Positions 46,601 to 59,389 of a stretch of 64,000 nt of DNA are shown piece after piece. Position 1 is the stretch's first letter. Each line of letters starts with the position of its first letter. The stretch lies in contig CM075651.1 of assembly GCA_037953625.1 (NCBI GenBank), positions 134,816,501 through 134,880,500 of the forward strand, given 5' to 3'. The notes under the pieces were generated by a model that had not been told where the DNA came from, made no database searches, and worked only from the letters and a program-made list of their open reading frames with translations. The DNA is from Crotalaria pallida (taxonomy: Eukaryota > Streptophyta > Magnoliopsida > Fabales > Fabaceae). The position numbers and the translations under genes were made by a program.

Positions 46601-49578
46601 ATGGTCAGAATGGACAAAGCCAAGGTTGGTCTTGTAGAGCCTCAATATGCAGAAGACAAGAACAAAACTCACAATGCTGGGGTTGTCAAGTCTAAAGGAT
46701 TGAATAGTTTTATTCATGGATGGTCCAAAGCAGAGAACCTCAAAAGCTTTATGCTTGAATGGGTTAAATCAGAAAATGGAAAGAGTTCCCTAAGTTCTTC
46801 GCAGTCGCCATTTGCTCGGTTCAAACTATTAGCACTCGCAGCCACTACCATGTTGATGATGTTGATGGGTGTCCTTTTGTTAGAATTCACAGCACTAAGT
46901 AACACAATGAGGCCGAGGCTAGTAACGTTGCGTTCTTCGTATAGTGGCCTATTTGGTCCTCCTGAAAGTAAGTGCACCATGTATATGCCAAGTTTAATTC
47001 TAGCAATTATGAATTCTGCACATAAATAGCAGCCATCTGAGTTTCATTTGGTGTTCAGGGATTTATGAGAACAATGGTTATTTGATGGTCTCATCTAATG
47101 GAGGATTGAACCAAATGCGAACCGGTGTAAGTATCTCTAACAAAATTTCATGACCCCTTTAATCTATTTTATTCAAAATTTGTAAATATCACTTGGTCAT
47201 TCTTTTCAATGGTCATGTTTATATATCTGCTGCAGATAAGTGACATGGTAGCCATTGCTAGATATTTAAATGTCACCCTTATAGTTCCAGAGCTGGACAA
47301 TACCTCCTTTTGGCATGACCGCAGGTGAACTCTAAATCGATCAACTCAACTCAATTGTGTTTTTGATGTATATCATATTCATAAGCAATAGTGGTTTATT
47401 GGTTCTTATTGCTCTAACCTCCTTGCTTTAATTGGTTTTGTAGTCAATTCGGAGACATATTCGATGTGGATTATTTCATTCAATCTTTGAGAGATGAGGT
47501 TCGTATATTGAAGGAACTGCCTCAAGAATTGAAGACTAGGGTGGAAAAAAGATACCTATATTCCATGCCACCTGTTAGCTGGTCTAACATGTCATTTTAT
47601 TATAATACTGTAAGTTCTCTGATGTCTAATCCTACTTATCGAAGGCTCATTTTGTGCAAACATATTGCAGATTGTGTAACTTAACTTGATTAGAGCTGCT
47701 ATTGCTAGTTTTGTTAGTCAGTGTGTCACTCATGAGTCATGACAATTAGTTACTTTTAGTGCAAGCAAACCGATGCTGCTATATTTTCAATTCAATTTTA
47801 GTTCCTTTTCTTTCACTTTTCTAAGTTCTTAGTTTAATATGGTATTAGAGTCTATCCTTATATAAGGTCAATTCCCAAATGTTCTATAGTGCAAACTTCA
47901 CAGTTCAAATGTCTAGTTCTAGGCATGAGAGGTGTGTGTTAAGTGTTAAATTCTTATATCAGCTGTGCATGTGAGTAAAGAATTATTTATAATGACTTTG
48001 ACAACCCTCCACCATAAGATAGCTTTAAGGGTATGTTTATTTTAACCTTTAACAAAACAATACTCTTGTTCAAATTTGAACACAACTTGATGTGCTTCTT
48101 GTATTGGATGCATGATGCAGGTTCTTCCTCGCATAAGAAAGTATCATGTAGTACATTTTACTAAAACTGATGCGAGGATTGCCAATAATGGCATCCCTGA
48201 GGAGGTTCAGAAGCTGCGTTGCCGAGCAAATTACAAGGCTTTAAGATTCACTCCCCAAATAGAACAAGTTGGGAGGAAGTTGGTAAAAATTCTAAGGCAA
48301 AAGGGTCCGTTCTTGGTTCTTCACCTACGTTACGAAATGGACATGTTGGCATTCTCTGGTTGCTATGAAGGTTGCAATGAAACAGAAATGGATGAATTGA
48401 CCAAAATGAGGTAGAGTGTTATCATAACAAAGAATAGTTCAATAATCATGAGATTCAGGACTTCAAATTCAATTTTCTAAACTTTATAAAATATACTACT
48501 ATTTCAGGTATGCATACCCTTGGTGGAAAGTGAAGGAAATAGACTCTCAAATGGTAAGAATGGTTGGTTTATGCCCTTTAACCCCTGAGGAAACTGCTCT
48601 TACTTTGAGGGCTTTAAACATTAGCCCTGAAACGCAAATCTACATAGCTGCTGGAGATATATATGGAGCAGAAAAAAGAATGGCACCTTTGAGAAAAGCT
48701 TTCCCAAATTTGGTAATTAAACTTTTACTTGCTCACTTCACTCCTTAACATTTGAAGTCCTAGAGTCAAATGTGAATTTAGTTGACATCACTGGTTAACT
48801 TGGTGTCTGAGTTTGCAAAAACGTCAGTTTGGTTTCTGACTTTGCACACCATCAATTCTTTGGTCTTTGTGAGAAGCTTATAAATTTGTTACCACTAACC
48901 AAATTAACCAATGATGAGCAAAGTCAAAAACCAAATCGACACTTTTATAGTTCAAGGTCTAAATTGACCGATGATGTCAATCTCATGGACTAACCAGATC
49001 ATTTACTCATATACTATGCCTTGACAATATACTTAACATGCTTTTAATATGTTTCTGTTTTGCCATGCATATAAAACAGGTGAAAAAGGAAACATTATTA
49101 GAACCCTCAGACCTTGAGCCCTTCCAGAACCACTCAAACAGGATGGCAGCATTGGATTACTATGTGTCCATAGCAAGTGATATTTTTGTGCCTACATATA
49201 GTGGCAACATGGATAAAGCTGTTGAAGGCCACAGAAGGTAACAAACCAATTTTAAATTTCTAATGAAATTCTGATTATGTACTAAGTCTTTCATCCAGAT
49301 TGATATAATACAAGTTATTATTATGCAGATTTTTGGGATACAGAACCACTATCACTCCAAACAGATTTGTTCTAGTGCGTTTAATAGATCAGTATAAGAA
49401 TGGAACACTGAGCTGGGATGAGTTTTCTAAAAGTGTGAAGGAAGTTCATGCTAGAAAAGGAGGCCCAACTAAAAGATCAGTTTTTCCTTTAAAACCAAAG
49501 TTGGAGGATTATTTCTATTCCAATCCACAAGAATGTCTACCACAAATGTCCAAAAAGTCTACAAATAAATCCTCATGA
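46601..49578 (+). CDS. GT106/O-fucosyltransferase-like, RRT-type glycosyltransferase (copy B), 8 exons
   Basis: Exons: 46601-46967, 47059-47126, 47236-47324, 47444-47609, 48121-48410, 48508-48712, 49080-49237 and 49329-49578. All have GT-AG introns and the frame is open for 530 residues. The N-terminus is basic/polar, with a hydrophobic segment at about residues 75-97 (signal anchor). The luminal domain carries NGYLMVSSNGGLNQMR, VTLIVPELDNTSFW, FDVDYFIQSLRDEVR, HLRYEMDMLAFSGC, YAYPWWK, MAALDYYVSIAS and VEGHRRFLG, ending near DYFYSNPQECLP. These match the Arabidopsis At5g15740 (RRT1) type from memory. The expected role is Golgi synthesis of the rhamnogalacturonan I backbone, transferring rhamnose from UDP-rhamnose; other GT106 acceptors are possible. 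Six of the eight exons have exactly the lengths of copy A (68, 89, 166, 290, 205 and so on), showing duplication. Its N-terminus diverges from copy A. Confidence 0.93.
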
Positions 49579-49980
49579 TTGATTGTTGCAGTTAATGAAT
49601 CACTATTATCGTCAGTTAAAATGTGTTGCATACGTCTCAAAAAGGACTAACTTTTCTATTTTTAAAAAATTTGGACAACCAAAATCAACATAACAACAAA
49701 ATTTGTAACTTTTTTTACATGTGCCATAACAGTAGTAACGGCTCCTTTTTTTTTCATTTTGGTCTCCTAACGTGACCAGGAGCTTAGGCTAATACTAACC
49801 TGCATTTGCCATACACAGCTTTTAACAAATTTTGTTAACCCTCACCATATAGATTTAAAAAAAAAATTAAAAAAAAAAACTAATTTTTTTAATGCTTTAT
49901 CACAACTGTCAGCTAATAGCATTTCCAGAAATCGAACTTGATATTAAAAATAAATCACCACTTTTTTTTTTTAAAAGAGT
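49579..49980. other. 3' flank of RRT copy B
   Basis: AT-rich downstream sequence with no further gene. The 3' UTR end was not located. Confidence 0.45.
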
Positions 49981-50242
49981 GAAGTATCAATTTCATCTTC
50001 ATGTTTTTCTTATTATACCAACTTAGTTTCTAAAAATGTGTGAGTACCAACTTAATCTCTCAAAATTATGTACCAATTTTGGTCTTCTAGATTATTAGAA
50101 GTACTAATTTAATCCTTACATAAAAAAAATTGGGGACCAAGTTAGTACATTCGAAAATTTTGAGGAACTGAGTTGGTATTTACACATTTTCCGGAATTAA
50201 ATTGGTACACTAAAAAAACATTAAGTACGAAGTTGATACTTC
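49981..50242. mobile_element. Foldback MITE of about 262 bp
   Basis: Left end GAAGTATCAA and right end TTGATACTTC are inverted. Inner arms (TTTTTCTTATTATACCAACTTAG / GTTAGTAC...) pair imperfectly along the whole length. Words such as GGGACCAAGTTAGTACATTCGAAAA are shared with intron 1 of the peptidase gene (12082-12175). A target duplication was not clear. Confidence 0.7.
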
Positions 50243-50881
50243 AATTTTTTTTTAAAAGTTTCTCTATCCTATGCACCTTACACATAAAATAAAATATAAA
50301 TAATAAAATTGTATAAAAGAACTAAATAATTATTTTTTAACTAAGTGTAATAGTTTTCGAAAAACAACATTTTAAAATTTGAAAATTTGATTAACCGCAC
50401 CTTTTTTTAATTAGATGATCAACCTAAAATCTAAAAATAATATAAAATATAAGTATTTTAGCCTAAAAATAAAGTGGAACCGTCTCCTACAATTCTTTAT
50501 CAAACTAATCATGAATATCGTGCTGCCCGCTATATATGCACCAAAAAAAAATGGACTGCATAAAGGTAACCAATTATTTATCATAAAATTGCCACCCAAA
50601 AGCTCAATAACACTGGATAATTATAATATACACTACCATCCAAGTAAAATAGAAGGTGACATGCCTAGAACAAAAGAAAGATCAATATATGTTCACAAAT
50701 AATTATGATCTTAAGGTTTTTTTATAGTTTTAAAATGACCTTCATGATTGGAATAATAAAAGCACATAAACAAATGGCTAAGGATGTACAATAAATAACC
50801 AGAAGGGATAGGGATATGCTGCATCAGGAATGACAGAAATTTTTATGCTACAAGTGGTGGCTCATAAAAAAGCCACATGAA
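50243..50881. other. Convergent spacer between RRT copy B and the bHLH gene
   Basis: The two genes converge here. It includes the 3' UTR of the minus-strand bHLH gene. No other feature recognised. Confidence 0.45.
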
Positions 50882-53800
50882 TCACTTATATGTTGTTTTC
50901 ATTCGTTTTTGTGCTTGATCTGAGTCTTCTGCACTGCCTGCCTCTCTAAAATGTCCAATTCCTTGGTTGCTAGAAGGGATGATGTTATCATGATTCTGCA
51001 GAATACAAATAAGGGAACAATTAGCCTCAAAGGAAAATGCCACCATCAGCTTCATTAATATATAAAATACTTGCATCATTTTCCTCAATAGGTATCACTC
51101 CTACTTTCCCTTTAATATATTCATCCATGAGCAATGACAAAGTCAAGGACAAATGGTGATAGCATTTTATACAATGTTTCTATACTCTAGTAGGAAACCA
51201 AACAAAAAAAAAAACTCTTGTTCGTAGGCATCTTGCTAGGAAAAAGGAACAAGTATTAATGAAGACAATATGCCATAATATACCTTGGGAGAAGAGGTTC
51301 CGCAGCTTGGTCCCTCATTTGCTCGCTTCCCAAGATTAATCTGAACTGATATGCTAGCCTGTGACAGATCTAAACCAGCACTCTGTAGCGCTTGAGTCAG
51401 ATTATTCAGCAACCTGTTATTCAAATAATTGTAACTTGAAATTAAAGCAGACAAAGAGACTTTTAAACAGAAGCTACAAGATTATTCTAATTGACATGAG
51501 CACACAGAAACCTATCTAAGCCACTTTTGGAGAAGCACATAGAAGGTGGAAAATTCTATAAGCACATTCAAACCAATAACATATCTGCTACTATGAATCA
51601 ATAGGAGTAATAACACCAAATCAAAACACCTGCTTTACTCAGGATCACTGGAAATCTTTTACATCAAATTCAAGCAACATCATAGCAAAAAATTCCCTTC
51701 TATTTATACAAATGACAATGTATTTAAGAAACGAAAAGAAAAGAAAGTAAAGTAATGTAATGTAATGCCCGGGTTTTAAACATTTCTTTGATGCATACCA
51801 TATTACCATGAACCAGTGAAGAGCAACCTAACAAACACAAGACAATGACCAAGCAACTAAATTCAACACCCATTTTTTTGGTTTACATGGGAGGTCTGGG
51901 ACTAGAACCCATGACATGGGGAGGGGGAAATCCTAAGTGTCCCTGCAGCCACCAACTGGGCTGTCTTACGCGGACAATTCAACAACCATTTAGTAGCATA
52001 AAAAGTAGGGGCAAAAATGCAATTTAGCTAATTCCTCTAAGAGTAACTAGTGGTCCTGGTATGTCTCAATTTTCCGTTTAAAAAGTGAGGGCCTATCAAT
52101 TTCGTAAATTCTACAATTTTTTACTCCCCTTAACCAAGATGAAGGAATCCCCAGCATGACTTTTCTTCTCCATGATGTACACAACTTAAGAGAATGAAAT
52201 GAAACAGGGAACATAAAATCAACATGCATGTCACCTTGAAATTGTCAAATGTCATAACATTATTGAGATCATTGGGAACATGTTATATGTTGACAAGCAT
52301 TCAATTATAACTAAAAAAATGACAAGCAGAAGTTCAAAAGAAAGACTCGGTTGATTAGATTTTTAAAACCATAGCAAGGAGACAAGTCTCTTTTCTTGTT
52401 TTAATATAAAAAATGCTAGCTGACATCAATATAAAACAAGTCATACAGTCATAGATATATTTCTTAAAAAAAAAAACAATTAAAAAAAATGTAACTACCC
52501 ACCCTTGGGAGTATGCACTAGAGATGTTAATTGTTCCTCCCTCAACTGTCAGTTCGTCCTGCTGGTTTGGTGGTTGACTAGTGGTGGGGTATTCGGTTGA
52601 TTGTGCATCAGAAACAGTTCCCTGAAGAGGATGGGCAAGTACACCATCACTTCTGACAGGAACTGTCATGTTTGAGTGCATAGCCATGGGTAGAGGAATT
52701 CCCTTGCTAGCCAAATCAGGTTGCATCTCTGCTGTTTTGCTGGCAACATCCCTACTATGATCAGGATCTATCATATTCTGGCTGCCACAGGGCATGGTTG
52801 GAGAGATACTGGTGTTGCTTTCATCAAACTTTCCAGGAAAAGGTGAAACCGGGCCAGAACCGTTCTTTACAGCTTGAGGTTGACCAACAAAGTTTTGTAC
52901 ACGCCAATGACTATTTCTCTGTACCATTAAGGTGAGTAAGCAAGCTAATAAAAATACTAAGTAGTAACCATCAGCATACATATTAATCTACAATATCAGT
53001 TATGTACTTGAGTTCAACCTAAAGCTACAGACTTGGAACAAACCCCTATACTAGATGCTAACAAAACATAGTTCCCTTTAATGGAAATAAAAACAAGATA
53101 ACTAAAATAAAGCCTGTTAGAATATCAATCAACAACTAGTATGCCAAATACACAAGAAGCTAGAATAATTTAGTGACGAAACTCAAATAATTGTGGTAAA
53201 TTTGGCAAATAATATATTTGAAAAGTAGAAATCCAGACTGCATTTTAGACAGGTACAATGAACAGGAAATCAAAAGTAAAGAAAATGTTGATTTTTTATT
53301 TCACTCTATAATACTCCCATTCTGTTAACGTTCACTGTTAATTTTCAACAAAAACTTCATGCCATCATATTTGGATGCTAGACAAGTGTTTTGTGTTTTG
53401 TTCTGGGCTAACTGACAAGTAATTATATAATGAGGGATTTGCATATAGCCAAAAGTATAAGATCCTAAGAGGAACAAAAAGTATAAGATCCAAAAACATT
53501 ATGATTTTTCTAACTTACCCATGGCATCAATTTCGAGGGCTCAGGATTCCAACCTGGATATGAGCCTTCATATTTTTGTACCTTCTCCTGTAAGTACTGA
53601 ACATACTCAATAACCTGCAAAGCAACAAGATAAATTAAAAGGTTGTAAGATATATTCTCAACCAAGTTAAAGAAAGGAAAATATAATTATTTCTTGCATT
53701 ATATTTCAATGTACCTCTAATAAAAATGATGCTGTGTCCCTCTTTTGATCACACTGAGGTATGAGATCCCTCAATATCTGGAATCTGAAGGAAAGGGTCA

Positions 53801-54946
53801 CCAATCATCATCTAGCTCAGTGACAAATTATGGAAACTTCAAACAAAAATACTAAAATTTCAAGCTCTCGAGATTATATTGCAAACAAAAAAGGCCCAAA
53901 ATATCCAATAAGAAATTCTTATGTAGCACCCAATATAATCATTCAGACTATGTATCAAAAGATTTAGATATCAAAAAGGAAAAAAGTAATACAAGAGCTT
54001 AACAACAAATTGATTTTCATGCTTTTATACTCTCACAGTCTCACGTCATATTATCCAAGTAACCTTCACAAAGATTAACATGAAGAGTATCAACAGTGTG
54101 AAGAAACACCTAAACAAATCCCATTTGCTCACAACTACTTTGTAGTATGATGAGTTTAAAACAAAATTAAACTGAAGCGATGACGTTAAAAGACCCGAGA
54201 CAACTTAAAGTTGCTAACAACATTTACTATCCATCAGACAAACAAGAATCGACTATTACATTTCAATTTTAAACCATCAAGTGCAAATAATAAGCTACAA
54301 GTTAGTTTCCTAATTCATTTTCAAGCAGCTATACTAGAAGTCTAGAACACTCGATGCATTACAGCAATCATTTCATGACAATGCTTGACATAAACAATTT
54401 TTCAATCTACCATCACAGTTTCCAATGTAGCTCTCCTTGCACATACCTCTCGTTTATCTTGCTCCTTCTTCGCTGCTCAGTTACCGAATGTTTCGATCTT
54501 ATTGCACTAGCCTTATCAATAGCTTTTGCATCTGTATTTACAACCAATAGCCCAACATAAGACCTTCAAAGTTGTTCAAACTTGAACTTAAAATCACAAA
54601 TGAAGCCAACCCACATTTCAAACTCTTCTAATAATAATAATAATAATTAAAAAAAAATACCTTAACAAAAATGTTTGCCTACTTAAAAATTAATAATAAA
54701 AGAAGAAAAAAACAAATTCAACATATAGCCGTAGATTCAACACAACCTCGTACAATTCAAAAGAAACACAGAATAATTGGATCTAAGGCTAAGGTAAGAA
54801 CAAGGGAAAAACTTTTTTATAAGAAATAAAAAAAGGGTACCTTTGTTGGTGTTAGGGGCAGAGGAAGGGGCCTGTTGTTTCTTAGAAGAACCGAATTCAT
54901 CATCCTCGTACTCTTCCTCTTCCATGTTTCCTTTCCCTGCTCTCAT
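50882..54946 (-). CDS. BIM2: bHLH transcription factor, BIM2-like (BES1-interacting Myc-like), 7 exons
   Basis: Exons in transcript order: 54946-54841, 54531-54447, 53784-53715, 53614-53519, 52918-52503, 51413-51284 and 50995-50882, about 338 residues. It starts MRAGKGN with an acidic stretch (EEEEYEDDEFG). The bHLH lies at about residues 45-110: basic region KHSVTEQRRRSKINER with His, Glu and Arg in the E-box-contacting spacing, then helix-loop-helix FQILRDLIP...RDTASFLLEVIEYVQYL. Then come SYPGW, HWRVQ, GGTINISSAYSQG, LTQALQSAGLDLSQASISVQ and the C-terminal KRMKTTYK. This order matches Arabidopsis BIM2 (At1g69010) from memory. BIM proteins bind E-boxes with BES1 in brassinosteroid responses; that role is inferred. 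The start at 54946 is chosen because it matches the family and no upstream in-frame ATG adjoins it. All introns inspected are GT-AG. A SINE sits in intron 5. Confidence 0.92.
51875..51975 (-). mobile_element. tRNA-derived SINE, family 1, copy 3 (intron of BIM2-like gene)
   Basis: About 101 bp on minus, with box A CAGCCCAGTTGG, box B GGTTCTAGTCC and a short A-rich tail. The flanking direct repeats AATTCAACACCCATT (51860-51874) and AATTCAACAACCATT (51976-51990) differ at one base in 15. It is in the sense orientation of the host gene. Confidence 0.87.
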
Positions 54947-55278
54947 GTTTCTAAACAAAGGGTATCACGCACCGCTTCTGAATCATAAAAAGATAACAAC
55001 TTTGAATAAAAATATGATACCCAGATGCAAAAAAAAAAATAATAAAAAAAATTAAACAGAAAAAAAAAAGTAAAAAAAAATTGGAGATCAAGAAAAAAAG
55101 TTTAAAAAAATATATAAAAAAAATAAAAGGGAAATTGGGAAAGAGAGTATTGATTAAGAACCTTGAGTATTGAATAAGGAGTTGGTCGGCGAAGAGAGAG
55201 AGTGTGTTTTGTTCTCCGGCGAAGGGAAAGAAAGGGGGGAAGATGAGTCAGCACCGGAGAGAGGAGAAAGAAGGATAG

Positions 55279-55296
55279 CATGTGGCTGAGCACATG
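55279..55296. promoter_or_regulatory. Inverted pair of E-boxes upstream of the BIM2-like gene
   Basis: CATGTG (55279-55284) and CACATG (55291-55296) form an inverted pair six bases apart, about 330-350 bp upstream of the BIM2-like start codon. E-boxes (CANNTG) are the target class of BIM/BES1 proteins, so self- or pathway-regulation is possible. Function is inference only. Confidence 0.4.
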
Positions 55297-55866
55297 CGCG
55301 TCTCGTGACCCTTCTAACCAAAGTTTTCGTTTTCTCTTTATTTTCTTAATTAATTATTTTTTTGAAGGACTTTATTTTATTATTAATTAATAATTACTAA
55401 TAATTAATAGTAATAAATTAATCATAATAATAATTAGTAATTAATACTTAATATTAATATTAATTAACATTTAACATAATTACAAATTATTGAGAAAAAC
55501 TTTACAATAATTGGTGTGTGAAAATTGAGATTTAAAATTTTTTCATTAAATTATCCTATGTGTCACTAAATTAACTTTGTTGATAAATTTCACGTTTATT
55601 AAAAAAATTGGTTAATTAAGTTAATAGTATTAGAAATACGAATATTTAATATGTATTTCCAAAACCACTCCTATTACTAAAAAAAGTAATTAATTGTCAT
55701 TAAAAATTAGAATAATGTTTTATAAATAGGAACAAAATAAAAATATCAAAAGGGTCTTATATTTAAGGACGAAGAGAGTATATCAAAATTTTTATATACG
55801 TACCTAAATTTTAAAATTTTGTAATGGAGACCTTGTACTTTTCATTTCTTTAAATAATAATTATTA
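55297..55866. other. AT-rich spacer upstream of the BIM2-like gene
   Basis: Very AT-rich (TTAATTAAT words near 55345-55480). No gene or element ends seen. Confidence 0.5.
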
Positions 55867-56169
55867 CTTCATCCGTCCCATAAGTCATGTTGATTTAGAA
55901 ATTGCACGTACATTAAGATATGAGTAGTTGATGTAAAAATTTGGTATATTTTGATTAAATTACCCTCATTTAATTATAAGAGAGTAATAATAAATGTATG
56001 AACATTATATTAAAGAGATATGGAGAAATGAGTGGTGAAAAAGAGAATGTAATATATAAGGGTATGTTTTGAAAAAAGAAGTATAAATAAGTATTGAGTT
56101 TCTAAAAGTACATAACTTATTTGACAAAGTAAAATGGCTGAATAAGCATAACTTATGGGACGGAGGAAA
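55867..56169. mobile_element. Stowaway-like (Tc1/mariner) MITE
   Basis: Inverted ends CTTCATCCGTCCCATAAGTC and, on the right, ...AACTTATGGGACGGAGGAAA match the Stowaway CCTCCGTCCCATAA type. A TA dinucleotide flanks each side (55865-55866 and 56170-56171). 303 bp, AT-rich, non-coding. Confidence 0.82.
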
Positions 56170-56233
56170 TAATAATTATGAGAAAAGGTCATGCAATAAG
56201 CGTGTAAAGGTTTTTAACACGCTTATTTGATGT

Positions 56234-57439
56234 TAGGGGTGTTCATGGATCGGTTCGGTTCGGTTTTTGTGAAAAAAGTCATCCGATCCAAAGATAAAAA
56301 TTAACATCGGTTCGGTTCGGTTGATTTAACTTAAGACATCCAATCCGATCCGATTCAAAAAAAATTACATTCGGTTTCGGTTCGGGTCGGTTCGGGTCGG
56401 TTCGGCTCATTCCTTTTCTTTTCGATATAAAAAATATGTAGTATTCACCTAAGATGAAAAAATATTCCCCACAAAAATTATACAAAATAAATATGTTGTA
56501 GCACTTGTTCAAGTATTTATGTTTTGATCATAGTTAAACTAAGGTTGTGTTGCTGTAGCACTTGTTAAACTAAGGAATAAGTATTTTTAAAATCATATAC
56601 AAACCGGCCCTATGAAACAGAACTGGTGAGTGTTAACGAGAATAAACAAACAATATAAAAAAACATAACGCATGAAGTTCTCTTCTCATTAAAAAAAACA
56701 AACTTAAATAAAAACTGTGCAACTAGCCAACTAATATAAAAAAAAAAATGCATCACGTTTGCAGCAACACAACCTTATGATACAGAACTGGTGAGTGTTT
56801 TGATCTCGTTTGTTTTCCGGCCCTATGATACAGGCAAGAAAGGATCAGAACTGTGCAACTAATAACATCACGTTTTTTTTTTTAAAAAAAAAAACCAACA
56901 GTTTAGAATAGAGTAGATCTCCTTTCTCATCAGTAGTTAGATCTCCTCACGTTTTTTAAAAACCCAACTGTGCAGTAGATCTCCTTTCTCATCAGTACCA
57001 GCAACCCAATCCCATATCTCAAACAGCAAAGAACAGCAAGAGGGAGCAGAGAGGGAAAGAGGATTACGGTTTGGAAGGGTGGAACTTCTGGTGAGAAGTA
57101 AAGCGGAAGAGGGAGCAGAGAGGGAGGAGCGACGGCAAAATTGAGTTCTGAGGAATTTAGAGGAATTGAACCGAGGAACTAGGGAAGAGGGAGTATTAGG
57201 GTTGACCGAATTGGGCTTGGGCCATGGTGCCATTCAGTTTCAGAAATACGGAAATTAAAACACATTAAGGGCCGGTTCGGTCCGGTTATGAAACTAAGAA
57301 CCAAAAACCGAACCGAACCGGTCGGTTTTACCATCATCTCATCCAAATTGGTCCATTTTTTTCGGTTTTTTTTGGATTTCGGTTTTTTGGATCGGTTTTT
57401 CGGTTATCCAATGGATCGGTTCGGTTATGAACACCCCTA
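56234..57439. mobile_element. hAT-type non-autonomous element with CGGTTCGGTT-rich ends
   Basis: Tips TAGGGGTGTTCATGGATCGG and (right) ...GTTATGAACACCCCTA are inverted. A perfect 8-bp target duplication TTTGATGT lies at 56226-56233 and 57440-57447. Subterminal zones (56245-56405 and 57265-57430) carry many GGTTCGGTT/CGGTT repeats on both strands. The core has no transposase domain. 1206 bp. Confidence 0.9.
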
Positions 57440-57447
57440 TTTGATGT

Positions 57448-57879
57448 GTTAATGGTCATTGACTTTCAAATGAAAATAATACATATGAATGATAGATGAT
57501 AAAATGGCATTGTCGATGCATACCCATTTGACTCAATAAATATTAGTATCATGAAAGATAAATAAATAAAATGAGAGATGGATACTTGGTGATTTTTATT
57601 TTGTTGCCCCAAATATCCTCTTTTGCATACAATTGTATTAAACTCATGAATATCTATAGTACGGTGGGCTAAATCTTGTAGTTGTGTAAAAAAATATAAA
57701 GAAAATCTCTTTTAAAGTGTAGTTTGTACCTTGAAATCTAATGTAAATGAATCTCGATCGAATTTTGACGTAGATTCATTTATCGAATATAATTATTTCA
57801 ACCATCATCATATTCAATGGTTTAGATTTGTACACTCTAAATAAAACATACTTTGAAGAAGTCACACACACTAAAAAGT
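57448..57879. other. Spacer, nothing recognised
   Basis: AT-rich sequence between the hAT element and the LTR-like block. Confidence 0.5.
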
Positions 57880-59354
57880 GATTTAGAGAGATTGAGCGGA
57901 AGCTAATATAGATAATAATAACATAATACGCGCGAAACAAATTAAATCAAAACCAACAAAACCGTTACGCGCTAATTAAATTAAAACACTTAAAATACAT
58001 TCTTATTCAAAATAATTATTTTGTTGCGATGAAGAAAATAAACAATAACAACAACAGAAAATTAAAAGATAAGGGAAGAGAAAATTGTGCACCGTTGATT
58101 TTTATACTAGTTCAGCCTTTCCAGCGAAAGACCTACGTCCAGTCCCCAAGCGATCCGCTTGAGCTTTTCTTCACTAATCAAAACAGGGACAACTAGCCCC
58201 AATTACAAACAAGAGCGTCCCGCACACTACTAGGTACCACCGTTCGCTAGGGACCTCAACAACAACACTAGGTAGCCCCTACCTAGAACCTAAGGTAGTC
58301 TTTCTACTAGGTGCCCCACCGTTCGTCTAGACTCTACCCCAGTACACAAGGGTTCCTCACTCTATGAACGTGTCACACGTTCTCACTAGGAGATACACTC
58401 CCTAACACTAAGGGTCACACTTTCCCTTACAAGAATTTGATTTAAAGATGAAATAGAAACTAACAATTCATGCACTCTAGGTAGTGCTAATACAACAATG
58501 AACGATCTATATCAATGAATGTATTTGGCTTCTCAAGGATTTGAATAATTTCATAACAGAGAAGAAGAAGAAGAAGAAGGATTCTCTCTTTTTGGATTTT
58601 CAAAAACTAGGATTCGAAGAGAGATAGGATGTCCAATTCAAATGAGAAGAAGGAAAACGTTTTTTAATATGAAACAGGATCAACCAAAAAAGGCAATAAA
58701 TCATTTTCAGAATCAGATTGATTGTTTCACGATTTTCAAAAATAATATGAAGGTAATCGATTACTTTGATCAGGTAATCGATTATCTACATTCTGTGAAA
58801 ACAGATAATTTGAATTTTGAAAAGGTAACCGATTACTCTGCAGAAGTAATCAATTATTTTCAGTTTAATTGTATCAAACCTGAAGGTAATCGATTATTTA
58901 TGGAGAAGTAATCGATTATCATCTTTCTGAACTCTTAGGTTACAAAATTCAAATGAGGTAATCGATTATCTGGAAGGAGTAATCGATTACTTTTGCTTAA
59001 CAACAGTTTTTCTAAAAGTTTTGTAACCAAAGGTTTTCGCAAAAGATTTTCACAAAGGTTTTTCATAAAAACAAGATCTTCTCCTTCAGTTCTTAAAAAT
59101 ACGAAGCCTTGAGTGCCTAGACATTATTGATTTACAATAGGTCCTAAGATGCAACAAATTAAAGCTAGGACAAGCACACTAGAAAGGCAAAGATAACATC
59201 ATCAGCAGTTTTAACCTGTCACTTAATGATCATCATTAACCAACATATATTCATAAAAAATAACATGATCATCATCTTGTCATCATCAAGACATTATGTG
59301 GTATTGTCATCATCACAACCATATTTGGTATTGTCATCATCAAAACATCATGGG
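57880..59354 (-). repeat. Copia LTR-like block with TAATCGATTA palindromes
   Basis: Arranged like the young copia LTR at 59629 in the same orientation: a CTACGTCCAGTCCCC segment near 58132, then six perfect TAATCGATTA palindromes (58754, 58775, 58887, 58909, 58959, 58980). The right part ends TCATCATCAAAACATCATGG...AACA near 59354, comparable with TCATTATCAAAACATTCATCATGG near the end of the young LTR. No coding. Ends are approximate and no target duplication was found, so it could be a solo LTR or a fragment. Confidence 0.5.
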
Positions 59355-59389
59355 GAACACATGAATTTCATCAGTTGATCCCTCAACGA

